NCBI GenBank assembly: GCA_937906165.1
Contig: CALCYA010000128.1
Span: 1 to 33,848 of the forward strand
DNA: 33,848 bases
DNA from: an uncultured Bacteroidales bacterium
GTDB lineage: Bacteria; Bacteroidota; Bacteroidia; Bacteroidales; Bacteroidaceae
Reading direction: 5' to 3'
Below, piece by piece: positions 16,296 through 25,964 of this stretch. The notes below the pieces were generated by a model. It saw only the letters and a program-made list of their open reading frames with translations, had not been told where the DNA came from and made no database searches. The position numbers and the translations under genes are program-made. Numbering within the stretch: position 1 is the first letter of the stretch; each line of letters begins with the position of its first letter.

Positions 16296-17158
16296 TTTGA
16301 CAACTTTATTGGGTGTAAATAGAGTTTGCCTTCAGGAAACTCACGGAAGAGTTTCTCCAAAGAGTTGTTGTATTCCTCAAGTATTTTGAAATCCTGTTCA
16401 AACCACATTGCTCCAGGCTTTAGTTTGACATCGTTACCAAGTTTTATATTATCAGCAGAAAGTATCAGGGCTGTAGGAATAGCCATCTCTACAAAAAGAC
16501 GGGTTGCTGCGAATGCACCACAGTAGTTTGCAAATTTAGGCATCACATCTGCAGGAATCAACAGAATGTCACTGTACGCCCTAACCAACGGATACTTCAA
16601 TTCACAGCTTCTGGTCAACATCTTGACAAAATCCTTTTTCCTGGGGTTACGCAACAATTCCTTGCGTGGAATTGGAGTATATGGCAACTTGTGGAAATCA
16701 AATCTACGCTGTGCCTCTTCCTTGGAAGGCAAGATGCCTTTCAGTTCTACCCCCAATTGGTCTGGAGTGTAATCGAGAGCATCAATGATTCTTCTCCACC
16801 AACGTTTTCCGCCATTCTGGAAACATACAATCTCGTCAATATATGAATCACTATAATCTATGCCCATCTGCTCCCAGATAGAGTGTTCATTGAGCGACGG
16901 ATTAAGAATCATGTCATCAGCCACAACAAAGAAGTGGGTAAAACCCAAATGTTTCAAATGCGTATAAGCCTGTGATATGTAGCCTGAGAAACAATATGAC
17001 GATTCATATACAGGTATCACGTCATTCTCATTACCGTCATAGAACGGCATGATATGATAAACGTGCGAAAAACGGCCCGCGTACAGTTCCCTTATACGCT
17101 GGATGTTCTTGTCAAACCTGTGGTTATATATTACCAACAAGGCTATTTTCGTTTTCAT
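16286..17158 (-). CDS. unknown capsule-locus protein, possibly a GT-A-like transferase
   Basis: The 290-aa product matches no family I recognise with certainty. MKTKIALLVIYNHRFDKNIQRIRELY resembles the first strand and helix of a nucleotide-sugar-binding fold. FTHFFVVADDMILNPSLN resembles the acidic DxD region of GT-A glycosyltransferases (A-D-D-M). The rest has no signal peptide or membrane segment. It overlaps the flavoprotein gene by 10 nt (16286-16295) and follows a GT2 gene by 15 nt, so it is in the same operon. I infer a role in adding or forming an unusual sugar. Confidence 0.6.
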   Translation of the reverse strand: MKTKIALLVIYNHRFDKNIQRIRELYAGRFSHVYHIMPFYDGNENDVIPVYESSYCFSGYISQAYTHLKHLGFTHFFVVADDMILNPSLNEHSIWEQMGIDYSDSYIDEIVCFQNGGKRWWRRIIDALDYTPDQLGVELKGILPSKEEAQRRFDFHKLPYTPIPRKELLRNPRKKDFVKMLTRSCELKYPLVRAYSDILLIPADVMPKFANYCGAFAATRLFVEMAIPTALILSADNIKLGNDVKLKPGAMWFEQDFKILEEYNNSLEKLFREFPEGKLYLHPIKLSKWK

Positions 17159-17173
17159 CTTAAATTACTTTTG

Positions 17174-18175
17174 TTATTTATATACGATTCCGTAATATAA
17201 TTTTATCACCAATATATAATGCAGCCAAACAATCGGCAGAAGATGCTTTGCAGCACACCATTCTATCAGCTTTATACGTTTATTTACCCCTTCGGTCTGC
17301 CATATGAACGCATTTGACTCAGGAAACCACTGATGCCAACGTTTATAGCTCGAGTACTTACCATCAAGCAGGAAAGGCCATTTCATAAGTTGTTTAAGGG
17401 CTGAGTATTCACGACGATAATCAATATGAGCGAAATTCTCGTCAATATATTGCGATAGACGGTAACAGTTGTGACGCAATGCATCAAGTTTCTCCTCATT
17501 ATATGTCGCTGTCATCTGGTCCGGATTCTGCACATAGTTATATAGAGCCCTGTTCACATATACACAGTTACAAGCGTGCAGGAACACCATAATCATTGTC
17601 AGGTCCTCACCCATTGACTTACCATCGGGGAACTGTATATCATTTTCACTATAAAGCGACCTACGGCATAACTTATTCCAAACATTATACTTCATTGTTC
17701 CCCGGAGCATACCTCTTACAGCATCTTCAGGTGTTGAGAAATCGGGTTGCGCAATAACCCTTTTCTTGTGTTCAAAGGTTATATAGTAATCGCACCATGC
17801 CACATCAGCATTATTCTTCTCTACAGCCCCATACAACACCTCGAGAGCATCTTTCTCAAGATAGTCATCACCGTCGATATGGATGACATACTCACCAACG
17901 GCATACTTTAGGCCCGTATTCCTTGCCGATGGGAGTCCTTTGTTTTTGTCATGGGTAACAACCTTTACATTCAGTCCTTTTGCCGAATATTCATGTATCA
18001 CCGTCTCGAGCACCTCGCGGCTTTTGTCCTTTGATGCGTCGTCAATGAAGATAAACTCCACACCATCGACAAGGGTCTGCTCAAAAAGACTTTTGGCACA
18101 TCGTGCAATATATTTTTCAACCCCGTACATTGGGATAATTACACTTATTTTCATACTGCAAGATTTTGTTTTCAT
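17174..18175 (-). CDS. glycosyltransferase family 2 (GT-A)
   Basis: An inverting GT-A glycosyltransferase. From MKISVIIPMYGVEKYIARCAKSLFEQTL the GT2 nucleotide-binding fold is clear: FIFIDDASKDKS, then GLPSARNTGLKYA, then the DxD motif in VIHIDGDDYLE and WCDYYI. The C-terminal half has the usual helical acceptor region. I chose ATG at 18175 (333 aa): it overlaps the upstream stop as ATGA. An ATG at 18196 would overlap 25 nt, and an internal ATG at 18154 is also possible. It acts in the cytoplasm on the growing lipid-linked unit. Confidence 0.9.
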   Translation of the reverse strand: MKTKSCSMKISVIIPMYGVEKYIARCAKSLFEQTLVDGVEFIFIDDASKDKSREVLETVIHEYSAKGLNVKVVTHDKNKGLPSARNTGLKYAVGEYVIHIDGDDYLEKDALEVLYGAVEKNNADVAWCDYYITFEHKKRVIAQPDFSTPEDAVRGMLRGTMKYNVWNKLCRRSLYSENDIQFPDGKSMGEDLTMIMVFLHACNCVYVNRALYNYVQNPDQMTATYNEEKLDALRHNCYRLSQYIDENFAHIDYRREYSALKQLMKWPFLLDGKYSSYKRWHQWFPESNAFIWQTEGVNKRIKLIEWCAAKHLLPIVWLHYILVIKLYYGIVYK

Positions 18176-19233
18176 TCTTTCTTCGAGTTTACACACCCTT
18201 CAAAAAAGCTATCCAGCTGGTGTCTGTTTGCCCGGTATATAAACCCAAAAAGTATCCTTTGGAACATTCTGAATACATCCTTCGAAGAGCGGTCCATAAT
18301 CTCCTTATAGCTCATATCCTTGAACTCCTCCGCAGAAACATAAGAATCGGGATCAATCTTCAACAAGTTCATAGCCATCTCGAACGAACTTGGACGCATC
18401 GCACGGACATGTATCCAGAAGAAACCGACGAACATTATACGGTATGGATGCACAAACTGCTCAATAATAGATTTCTTACTTATACTATAATCAGGCATTT
18501 TTGTAAAATATGTCTTGTCCGTAACCTTGAACATCACTGTATCACCCTCGCCGTTGAAAGGTATTCCCGATTCCAGGTCACCGACCTTATGCCCCACAGG
18601 AATCATCGTCATTCCGTTTTCCAACACATTCACACCCGACAGAGAGAAGCATACCTTACCGTGGGAGAAGGCATATTTTGCATAACCCAGATAAGACGGA
18701 TATAAAGCCCTCAGCAGCCAAGTCGGAAGCAGAGGCAACACCTTGTTGCATTTTAATGACAAACGACGGTAAAACGAAACATATGCATTGAACAACTTGC
18801 CTACAAATATTTTCGGTGTCATCTTCATCGGCTCACAATTCCTCATAAAGTCACACCAATATTTGAGCGTATCAGTGAAGTACACCTGATCGGCATCAAT
18901 CTTGAGTGCATAAAGCGTATTAACTTTCGACAACGCAAAATTACAATATGAGCACAACAGGTTTGGCGAATCATCCGGCAATCCCTTAACCATCTCATAC
19001 TCTTCCCTTGTAAGGTTTATGCCATATACTTTATGAGGATACTCATATCGGCGAATCTTGTCAGGATACTTCGCCCTCATCTTTTCTATCTCCTCTACAG
19101 AATTATCTGTACAGTCATTATGGACCACAACCAGTTCGTCAAGGGCATCAATACACGACTCTATGCATCTTTCAATGAACATACCGTCGTTCTTGACACG
19201 CATTATACCTGTAACTCTATTCTTTGTCATCAT
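18172..19233 (-). CDS. glycosyltransferase-like protein, GT2-type fold
   Basis: A 353-aa protein. RVTGIMRVKNDGMFIERCIESCIDALDELVVVHNDCTDNS is a GT2-like start, where N-D-C-T-D-N-S corresponds to the usual D-D-x-S-x-D. LYALKIDADQVYFTD carries a DxD-type D-A-D motif. The C-terminal half is unlike standard GT2 enzymes and may hold a distinct acceptor domain. It overlaps the pyruvyl transferase gene by 17 nt (14 nt if the second ATG at 19230 is used) and the next gene by 4 nt. Part of the same tight operon. Confidence 0.8.
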   Translation of the reverse strand: MMTKNRVTGIMRVKNDGMFIERCIESCIDALDELVVVHNDCTDNSVEEIEKMRAKYPDKIRRYEYPHKVYGINLTREEYEMVKGLPDDSPNLLCSYCNFALSKVNTLYALKIDADQVYFTDTLKYWCDFMRNCEPMKMTPKIFVGKLFNAYVSFYRRLSLKCNKVLPLLPTWLLRALYPSYLGYAKYAFSHGKVCFSLSGVNVLENGMTMIPVGHKVGDLESGIPFNGEGDTVMFKVTDKTYFTKMPDYSISKKSIIEQFVHPYRIMFVGFFWIHVRAMRPSSFEMAMNLLKIDPDSYVSAEEFKDMSYKEIMDRSSKDVFRMFQRILFGFIYRANRHQLDSFFEGCVNSKKE

Positions 19234-20299
19234 TTATTGAAGCTAAATATTCTACCGAAGATTCTCTATATCTCTTTATTCTGTCTTTTAGTCCGCTAAA
19301 GTCAATGGTCAACGACTTGGGCTCAAAATCCATATCAACAAGTTCCTCCTCAAGACCCAGTTCTGTAAGCAAGTCGACATAACGCACATCAAGTCCGTCA
19401 TTCAGTTTTATCGCATAGCAGGGGGTCTCCATCAACATTGAAAATACCGTTGCGTGATACGACGTGGTAAGGACACATTTTGCATACTTTATTATTGAAA
19501 CAAAATCCTCTACAGTATACTCCATTGTCCTCAAATCTATAATCTCACATTGCATTTCTCCAGCCATTACAAGAGCCTTTTCCTTCAGGTAATTGTTGTT
19601 ACCGACAACAGGCCTTGCCTGGTAAATAGCAATAAAGTTCCTATCCTTCCAACTGTCATTTACCATAGAATCCCAAAGGTCTGCATCGGCAAGCAAAGTA
19701 GGGTCAATGGTAATCGGCAGCTGTATACCGGTCATTTGCCTTACCATCTCAGCATTACTCAGTTCACGGAACGACAGTTTATCAAAATTACCGATTATCT
19801 CCGGTAGTCTTTCTTTGCCGAACTCATGCAATGATGTAGTACTTGCACTCAAAGAATATCCAACAACTTTACTCTTGGGAGAATGTTTGAAATAGCCCAG
19901 ATAGAATTTATCCTCACCACCCACACACTGGTGAGTCCACAATTGGTCACTACCCACAAGATAAACATCAAACCCTTTAGGGACTCTTCTTCGGCAAGAG
20001 GCTGTAAGGTTGAATTTCCGGATAAAAGCCTTGAAAATCCGCTTCTGCTGGTTGATAACCCTCCAACGGATCTTGGATTTCCTCACATAATCAATTATAG
20101 CCCTATAATCCCCTTTACTTAGGAAATGCCATATATAATAAATACTGAACGGGCTATAAACAGCCTCGGTCCATTGTTGCCTGTAGTCTATCACCCAAAC
20201 ATCATGCCCTTGTTTCTTCAGATATTCCTGTAATGCATAGCACTGCAGCACAGAACCATAATTATATGCCCTATGGACTGTTATTATTCCTATTTTCAT
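19217..20299 (-). CDS. polysaccharide pyruvyl transferase family protein
   Basis: A 360-aa enzyme of the PF04230/CsaB/WcaK type, which adds a ketal-linked pyruvate from phosphoenolpyruvate to a sugar and so places a negative charge on the polymer. Family marks are MKIGIITVHRAYNYGSVLQCYALQEYLKKQGHDVWVIDY, YLVGSDQLWTHQC, FIAIYQ, and the C-terminal VLTTSYHATVFSMLMETPCYAI with the conserved S-x-H (SYH). No membrane segments, so it is cytoplasmic. Some members are annotated only by fold, and pyruvyl transfer here is by family, not proven. Confidence 0.88.
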   Translation of the reverse strand: MKIGIITVHRAYNYGSVLQCYALQEYLKKQGHDVWVIDYRQQWTEAVYSPFSIYYIWHFLSKGDYRAIIDYVRKSKIRWRVINQQKRIFKAFIRKFNLTASCRRRVPKGFDVYLVGSDQLWTHQCVGGEDKFYLGYFKHSPKSKVVGYSLSASTTSLHEFGKERLPEIIGNFDKLSFRELSNAEMVRQMTGIQLPITIDPTLLADADLWDSMVNDSWKDRNFIAIYQARPVVGNNNYLKEKALVMAGEMQCEIIDLRTMEYTVEDFVSIIKYAKCVLTTSYHATVFSMLMETPCYAIKLNDGLDVRYVDLLTELGLEEELVDMDFEPKSLTIDFSGLKDRIKRYRESSVEYLASINDDKE

Positions 20300-20305
20300 T
20301 ATAAA

Positions 20306-21322
20306 TTAATCTACTCTGTCAAATAATCTTGAAATATTATTGCGAATAATATCGCAGAACTTTTGGAACAATGCGGACAGCAACACTAATAATATCAAAT
20401 ACATTGATAGTTTGACTCCAAATGAAATCTCTATTGAGAGTTGCAATGTTAAGACACTTATCAGTTTATGAAAGAGGGGTATATAGGCGCAATGAATCAA
20501 CAGCATAGGATAGCTTATTCGCCCCAACCATAACTGCCATTTTGAATGGAATATATAATTCAACCACGATTTATCCTCGAAGCATGCTATGATGATAAAC
20601 GGTGATAAAAATATCACATATCTATCCAAACAAGCTTCTGTACCAGTCGCAACAAATATCAACACAATTGCTACAACACTTAATAGATTAATTAAAAATA
20701 GGGAAAAAAAAGACTTAATGCAAGACTCCTGATATATGTATGCATACATTATACCCACAGACATGGAACAGAGACCTCTCAACAATGGCAAATACACAAA
20801 GCCATTTGTTTCCCACCTCACAACACTGTCGCCTGTTGAAAAGAAATATGTCAGCCCACACAACGCCAATGCCGGGATTAAGATATTGTTTGCATATTTA
20901 GAGTTACAATATAATAGGGCATATAAAAAGAAACTACCAACAAACAAAACATTTATATACCAATTAACCGGATTAATTCCACCTTCAAACAAACCAATAG
21001 ATTGTATCATGAAAAGTTCGGGCAACAAACTACTCAATTGGCTTGATATAAATGCATTATTTGTGGGCTCTTTAACAATATTTATAATCAAGGTGATTAA
21101 TAAAGCAAAAAAATATTCACAATACAAACGCTTGAGGCGTTTTTTTGCAAAACATAAAGGAGAGTAATTATTCTTGTTGAAATTCAGATACAACAAAAAG
21201 CCCGATTGAATAAAGAAAAATTCTACAACAACACTATGGGAAAATATATTTAACGTGTTATCGTGCCAAATTGCTATTATACAAATGAATAAAAAACGGA
21301 AAAGTTCTAAACTGCTTTTCAT
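20306..21322 (-). CDS. membrane acyltransferase (acyltransferase 3 family)
   Basis: A 338-aa integral membrane protein with about ten hydrophobic segments. The family signature is LFRFLFICIIAIWHDN (catalytic-type His) followed by VEFFFIQSGFLLYL. Such proteins acetylate or otherwise acylate sugars of surface polysaccharides, taking acyl groups across the inner membrane. It lies 6 nt before the pyruvyl transferase start. Codon use is AT-rich like its neighbours. The substrate cannot be read. Confidence 0.88.
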   Translation of the reverse strand: MKSSLELFRFLFICIIAIWHDNTLNIFSHSVVVEFFFIQSGFLLYLNFNKNNYSPLCFAKKRLKRLYCEYFFALLITLIINIVKEPTNNAFISSQLSSLLPELFMIQSIGLFEGGINPVNWYINVLFVGSFFLYALLYCNSKYANNILIPALALCGLTYFFSTGDSVVRWETNGFVYLPLLRGLCSMSVGIMYAYIYQESCIKSFFSLFLINLLSVVAIVLIFVATGTEACLDRYVIFLSPFIIIACFEDKSWLNYIFHSKWQLWLGRISYPMLLIHCAYIPLFHKLISVLTLQLSIEISFGVKLSMYLILLVLLSALFQKFCDIIRNNISRLFDRVD

Positions 21323-21354
21323 AATTGCGATTTAAATATATTAATTCATATCTA

Positions 21355-23127
21355 CTAATTGAAGCCATCATAATCTTGCATTGATTCATGCAACAACCTT
21401 TTGGGAGAAAGGAATTCATCACTTATAAGACTACGTTTATCATCGTATAAATCACACTCTATACCAGCCAAATCCAGTAACAGATGCGGTATATCATCAA
21501 TTATATATGGTCTATCTTTTGAGTTTGCAACACGTTTAACCACATCTGGATGTGTTTGAATATATTTATCTGACATCCAGATAAAGAAAGGTACTTCAAA
21601 AACGTTTCTTGCAATCTCTTTTGTTATTATAGGTTCGTGACTTCTTCCTGTATAATCGCGGTAATCATAAACTTCTTCACCATGGTCCGAAAAGAATATT
21701 ACAATCACATCATCATTTCTGAACAAGTCAATAATTGACTTAACAACCTCATCACCATACCTAATTGCATTGTCATAATGAGATAAGAACTCTTTTTGAC
21801 GTAGATCTAGATCTGTTCGATATCCATAATCACTCACAGAGAAGTACTTCTTTTCTTTAGGATATCTATCCTTGTATGCGATGTGCTGTCCAAGAAGATG
21901 AAATACCGTTAATGAATACGGCTTATCCTGCTCCACAATTTCTTTATAATCTTCTACCAACTGACTATCATATTCATACGTTTTATCATTTGTAATATTC
22001 CATAAATATTGCCTTGTTGAAGGATGAACCAAATAATCATTTGCCATATTATAAACATCGTGAAAGTTACCTCCACTTACTTCCTGATTACTTATTAAAG
22101 TACAAAAATACCCGGCTTTCTTAAATATTGCAGGGAACAACGTATTTTCCGCCCAATACATTCCATTTTCTTTATTCCTGAACGAAAATATATTCTTCAT
22201 TACAATAGACGTCAATCTATCAGTTGTTATCACATCTTCCATTATATAAAGATTCTTTTCTTTCTCCAAACAAGGGTTTGTTATCAAAGGATAACCATAC
22301 AGATTTGAATGGTGCTTATTGAACGATTCTCCTATAATTACGACAATATTCTTGGATCTGTATTTACAGACATCATAATCTGTTTTTTTTAACGATTCAA
22401 CCAAAATAGGAACATCACGTAAGCTGAGTCTGTACAGACGGATCGCATCATACAAACACGATGAAGACAAATAGCAAGTTGAATAAAAGGCATATTTTCT
22501 AATTCGACCGATCTCGTCTATATTATATTTATGCCATATAATATTCCTCCCTTCACGAAAAAGTCCCAAGCCTACAGAAAATACAACAACAAAAGACAAC
22601 AATACCTTAATCAGGTAGTTGCTCATACTAATTTTCTTTATATCTAATACCCCCCCCTTTTGGCATATTTTATAATCATGATTATTTACTCTTACCAAGA
22701 AAAAAGTAAACAACAATACAATTATTACGTATATAGCAAATTGTTTATTAACTACGTATGTCGACAAAAAGCCTTGGATCTCCGTAGCGTTTGTTTCACA
22801 AATTAATGCAATTATTGATGGAGTAATTCTTGTACTAAAAAATAAAATTACAAATGTCTCTATAATTGTACATACATAAACAATAGACAATATTATGTTC
22901 TTAATCCAGTTCCTTTCCCTTGTCAAATATACAACTACACACAACGTATATGCTCCAAAGAAAACAGCTGGCAAAGCTAATATACCATAGTTCTGCAAAA
23001 AAGGGCTAAAATTCTTTATCCAATAAAACAAAGGAGGTAAATACAATAATAAGATAAGAGAAATAAAAAACTTTTGATTTTTTATTATTGGTGTTACTAT
23101 TTTACATACAAATATTCTAATCCCCAT
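21355..23127 (-). CDS. phosphoethanolamine transferase-like protein (sulfatase fold) 1
   Basis: A 590-aa protein of EptA/OpgB type. An N-terminal group of about five membrane helices (to about residue 200) is followed by a periplasmic alkaline-phosphatase-fold domain. Motifs: NIVVIIGESFNKHHSNLYGYPLITNP (metal-binding E), TTDRLTSIVMKNIFSF at the nucleophile Thr region, HLLGQHIAYKDRYP, and VIFFSDHGEEVYDYRDY with metal-binding D-H. It would transfer phosphoethanolamine, or another phospho-group, from a phospholipid to a glycan after flipping. It adds a charged group to the polymer. A second, distinct copy lies upstream. Strongly AT-rich. Confidence 0.85.
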   Translation of the reverse strand: MGIRIFVCKIVTPIIKNQKFFISLILLLYLPPLFYWIKNFSPFLQNYGILALPAVFFGAYTLCVVVYLTRERNWIKNIILSIVYVCTIIETFVILFFSTRITPSIIALICETNATEIQGFLSTYVVNKQFAIYVIIVLLFTFFLVRVNNHDYKICQKGGVLDIKKISMSNYLIKVLLSFVVVFSVGLGLFREGRNIIWHKYNIDEIGRIRKYAFYSTCYLSSSCLYDAIRLYRLSLRDVPILVESLKKTDYDVCKYRSKNIVVIIGESFNKHHSNLYGYPLITNPCLEKEKNLYIMEDVITTDRLTSIVMKNIFSFRNKENGMYWAENTLFPAIFKKAGYFCTLISNQEVSGGNFHDVYNMANDYLVHPSTRQYLWNITNDKTYEYDSQLVEDYKEIVEQDKPYSLTVFHLLGQHIAYKDRYPKEKKYFSVSDYGYRTDLDLRQKEFLSHYDNAIRYGDEVVKSIIDLFRNDDVIVIFFSDHGEEVYDYRDYTGRSHEPIITKEIARNVFEVPFFIWMSDKYIQTHPDVVKRVANSKDRPYIIDDIPHLLLDLAGIECDLYDDKRSLISDEFLSPKRLLHESMQDYDGFN

Positions 23128-23161
23128 ATCAACAATCTCTTACTAAAAATTTACAAAACTT

Positions 23162-24130
23162 TCACGATTTTAATCTAAACATATACAGCCTTGCCTTCCT
23201 GACCAACAGGAAAAATTCAGCCACGAATCTTAGATTATGTGACAATGCCCACATCATAATCTTGATTTTTGTGTTTATATACGGACATGTCCATATAAAC
23301 CTGTGGCTGTCCGGGTTTGTATACAGAAATTTATTATAAGTACTTTTATCCAGAACATACTCCTGCTCGCTCTTAAGTAATTTCCAACTCAAAGATTCTG
23401 CATAATCCTCGTAAGCACCTTCTTTCTTAAAGAAATTGATTACATCCAAATTTACCCAATGTTCCTTTTCATAATGTTCTGAAGTAAAATTATGCAAAGC
23501 AGAAGACTCGTTAATCCTGTTATAGCAGTAAAATGCTTCGGGTACATAGGCAACCTTTTTAGCATAGAACATTATGCGCGTAGCAACATGGTAATCCTCG
23601 CAAAAAGCAACACCCTGAGGGCAACGGACCTGTTTGTCATCGAACAGTCTCCTTTTTGCCAACACATTGCAAAGCGAAGTCCATTCCGAGGCAATGAAGT
23701 TATTAAGGAATTTGACTTTATCCGAATCACAATCAGCAGCCTTCCACACCTTCTCGCCCGTAGCAAAACACATCTTTATATCACAATACACAATATCAGC
23801 ATCTTCGCCTTTAGCCTTGTCGAGCATGTTATGGTACATCTCAGCAGCAATCCAATCGTCGCTATCAACAAATGTCACCCATTCACCTTTTGCATTATCG
23901 AGTCCAAGATTACGTGCTGAACTCGCTCCTCCATTCTCCTTGTGGAATACACGTACACGAGAATCTTTTGCAGCATATTCATCACATATTTTACCTGAGT
24001 TGTCTTTTGAACCGTCATTTATAAGCAACAATTCAAAATCGGTAAAGGTCTGCGCAAGAATACTATCTATACAACGATGAAGATATTTCTCAACGTTATA
24101 CACAGGAATAATTACTGATATTTTACACAT
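23162..24130 (-). CDS. glycosyltransferase family 2 (GT-A)
   Basis: A 322-aa textbook GT2 start: ISVIIPVYNVEKYLHRCIDSILAQTFTDFELLLINDGSKDNSGKI, then KENGGASSARNLGLD and the DxD in VTFVDSDDW, with CDIKMC after it. Cytoplasmic inverting glycosyltransferase adding one sugar of the repeat unit. It sits between the two phosphoethanolamine-transferase-like genes (gaps of 15 and 34 nt). Sugar specificity unknown. ATG at 24130. Confidence 0.93.
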   Translation of the reverse strand: MCKISVIIPVYNVEKYLHRCIDSILAQTFTDFELLLINDGSKDNSGKICDEYAAKDSRVRVFHKENGGASSARNLGLDNAKGEWVTFVDSDDWIAAEMYHNMLDKAKGEDADIVYCDIKMCFATGEKVWKAADCDSDKVKFLNNFIASEWTSLCNVLAKRRLFDDKQVRCPQGVAFCEDYHVATRIMFYAKKVAYVPEAFYCYNRINESSALHNFTSEHYEKEHWVNLDVINFFKKEGAYEDYAESLSWKLLKSEQEYVLDKSTYNKFLYTNPDSHRFIWTCPYINTKIKIMMWALSHNLRFVAEFFLLVRKARLYMFRLKS

Positions 24131-24145
24131 TTTTATATGTTCTCA

Positions 24146-25723
24146 TTAATTAATACTAAATAGCGTATATCTCTCCACATCACCATTATCTCTGAAGCGC
24201 AAGCCAACAACATCCATTATTGTATATATAAAATCTTCGGTATTGAATACCCTATCCACAGTCTCTATTATTTTATTATACACAAAAGAATGGTTTTTCT
24301 TATAAGTATCGGTCATGTAAACCATAAATGGAATCCTCTTGCCGACAGCAATATCGTCCCCACGCGCATGCCCAACATAATCATCACTTGTTTCATATAT
24401 ATCTATTGAATGGTCCGAGAAATAAAATACTATTGCGTCCTTATCCTTGTATGAATCCATTATGCTACCTACAACATAATCATTATATAGCACAGAATTG
24501 TCATATGTTGCACGATTATATCTTTGATGCTCTGGATATGCCTCGTAATCCATAGGGCTGAAACACTCATATTCTGCCGGATATCTCTTGTCAAAGGCAT
24601 AATGATTGCCCATAAGATGTATAATCTGGAATTTGCTTTCTGCATCATCAAGCAAAGAAGGCAATACATCAAGTATCAACCCATCATAATCACCATTCTT
24701 TGAAGGCGAAAAACGGTTTCCCACAAATATGGCAGTATCGGAGAGTGCTGCATACTTGGCCACGACATTGTCGTGCCAACCTTTAGAACTTTGGTTACTT
24801 ACCCATTCTGTCCTGAAACCTGCCACATCCATAATCTCGAGCAATGTTGTACACTCGTACCAATTGACATCATCTCCATATTCTTGCCTGTATGTACTCA
24901 TCAAGGACTTGAATGTAGGCACAGTATTCTTTGCCGGTGACATCACGTTTCTGAACACAAAAAGCGACGAATCTTTCTTCAGTTTCCACAATAAAGGATT
25001 GGTCTCCTTATCATATCCATACAGAGACATATGAGACTTTGTAAGGCTTTCCCCAATTATAACCACCACATTTTCGGGATAAGTTGCAGAACCCCCATCT
25101 ATTCTCGGATTGGTGTAATACATCCTTAAGTCGGGGGGCGTTGTCGTAGATAAAAAGGTATACACTTTTCCTATACTTACCAATCCCAAGTTCTTTCTAC
25201 TCCCGCATAATATATTTATTAGCGACAATACAACCAATATCAGACAAGCAACTGAAACTCGCACTCCCAAACGAGGAGGCATACTCTTCAATAAACGATA
25301 TACTCCCCAGACGCCAAACAATCCCAATAATGGAAGAATCATCAACCACCAAGAAAAGAATGTGCCAATAAACTCTACAGCCTCTTCATTGTTGGTCCCC
25401 AATATTACTGCCGATATTTCCCTGTCAAAAACACTATCATATACATACAAGCAGAAAAAGTCAATCAGGTAGTTCACAACCAACAAAATGGTAATTATTA
25501 CCGCATATACTTTCTTGCACAAGCCAGACAATAATCCCCAAAGCAAAGCAAGGAAATAACAGATAACATAGTGATGCATTGCGATATACACTCCTTTTGG
25601 GAAAGACTCAAGTATAGCAAATGCAATAATCTGTACTGACGAGGAGAAGAGGAACGAAAAAAGGAAGAAGGACAAATACCTTCTAAAGGGTGATAGTAAA
25701 TAGTTTAGTAGTTTTCTTAGCAT
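24146..25723 (-). CDS. phosphoethanolamine transferase-like protein (sulfatase fold) 2
   Basis: A 525-aa protein with about five N-terminal membrane helices and a periplasmic sulfatase-fold domain. NVVVIIGESLTKSHMSLYGY holds the metal-binding E225, and AKNTVPTFKSLMS holds the candidate nucleophile T267. HLMGNHYAFDKRYP closely follows the EptA H-x-M-G-x-H pattern, and FYFSDHSIDIYE gives the D-H metal ligands but lacks the usual Gly-Glu after them. It differs clearly from the 21355 protein, so two different positions or groups may be modified. Its ATG is only 2 nt after the stop of a truncated acyltransferase, which shows the original operon order. Confidence 0.83.
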   Translation of the reverse strand: MLRKLLNYLLSPFRRYLSFFLFSFLFSSSVQIIAFAILESFPKGVYIAMHHYVICYFLALLWGLLSGLCKKVYAVIITILLVVNYLIDFFCLYVYDSVFDREISAVILGTNNEEAVEFIGTFFSWWLMILPLLGLFGVWGVYRLLKSMPPRLGVRVSVACLILVVLSLINILCGSRKNLGLVSIGKVYTFLSTTTPPDLRMYYTNPRIDGGSATYPENVVVIIGESLTKSHMSLYGYDKETNPLLWKLKKDSSLFVFRNVMSPAKNTVPTFKSLMSTYRQEYGDDVNWYECTTLLEIMDVAGFRTEWVSNQSSKGWHDNVVAKYAALSDTAIFVGNRFSPSKNGDYDGLILDVLPSLLDDAESKFQIIHLMGNHYAFDKRYPAEYECFSPMDYEAYPEHQRYNRATYDNSVLYNDYVVGSIMDSYKDKDAIVFYFSDHSIDIYETSDDYVGHARGDDIAVGKRIPFMVYMTDTYKKNHSFVYNKIIETVDRVFNTEDFIYTIMDVVGLRFRDNGDVERYTLFSIN

Positions 25724-25725
25724 TG

Positions 25726-25896
25726 TTATAGTTTAAATGCCCAATATTTGTATGAATATGCTATCAGTCCAGTTATAATCATACACAAGAATGCATAAAT
25801 TACAGGATAATTATAGAATCTAGAAGCAGACTCGCTGTTGATTTTTTCAAACAATAACTCCCATTGAACCACAATCAGTCCTACAGAGAAACAACT
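25726..25896 (-). pseudogene. 3' remnant of an acyltransferase 3 gene
   Basis: The minus strand is open for 56 codons to a TAA at 25728-25726. Its end, YPVIYAFLCMIITGLIAY followed by SYKYWAFKL, aligns with the C-terminus of the acyltransferase at 27995 (YPVIYTFVCLIITALIAY, then LYRFWAVKL): 19 of 27 residues are identical. There is no start and no catalytic N-terminal half, and an in-frame stop lies at 25897-25899. The rest is gone, and repeat sequence begins about 70 nt further upstream. A gene deletion, perhaps by recombination between repeats, is the simplest reading. Confidence 0.8.
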
Positions 25897-25964
25897 TTAC
25901 CTTTTCAAATACAGTTTTTGACATCATAAGTCTTTTATATTAATAGACATAGCAATCCCCATTA

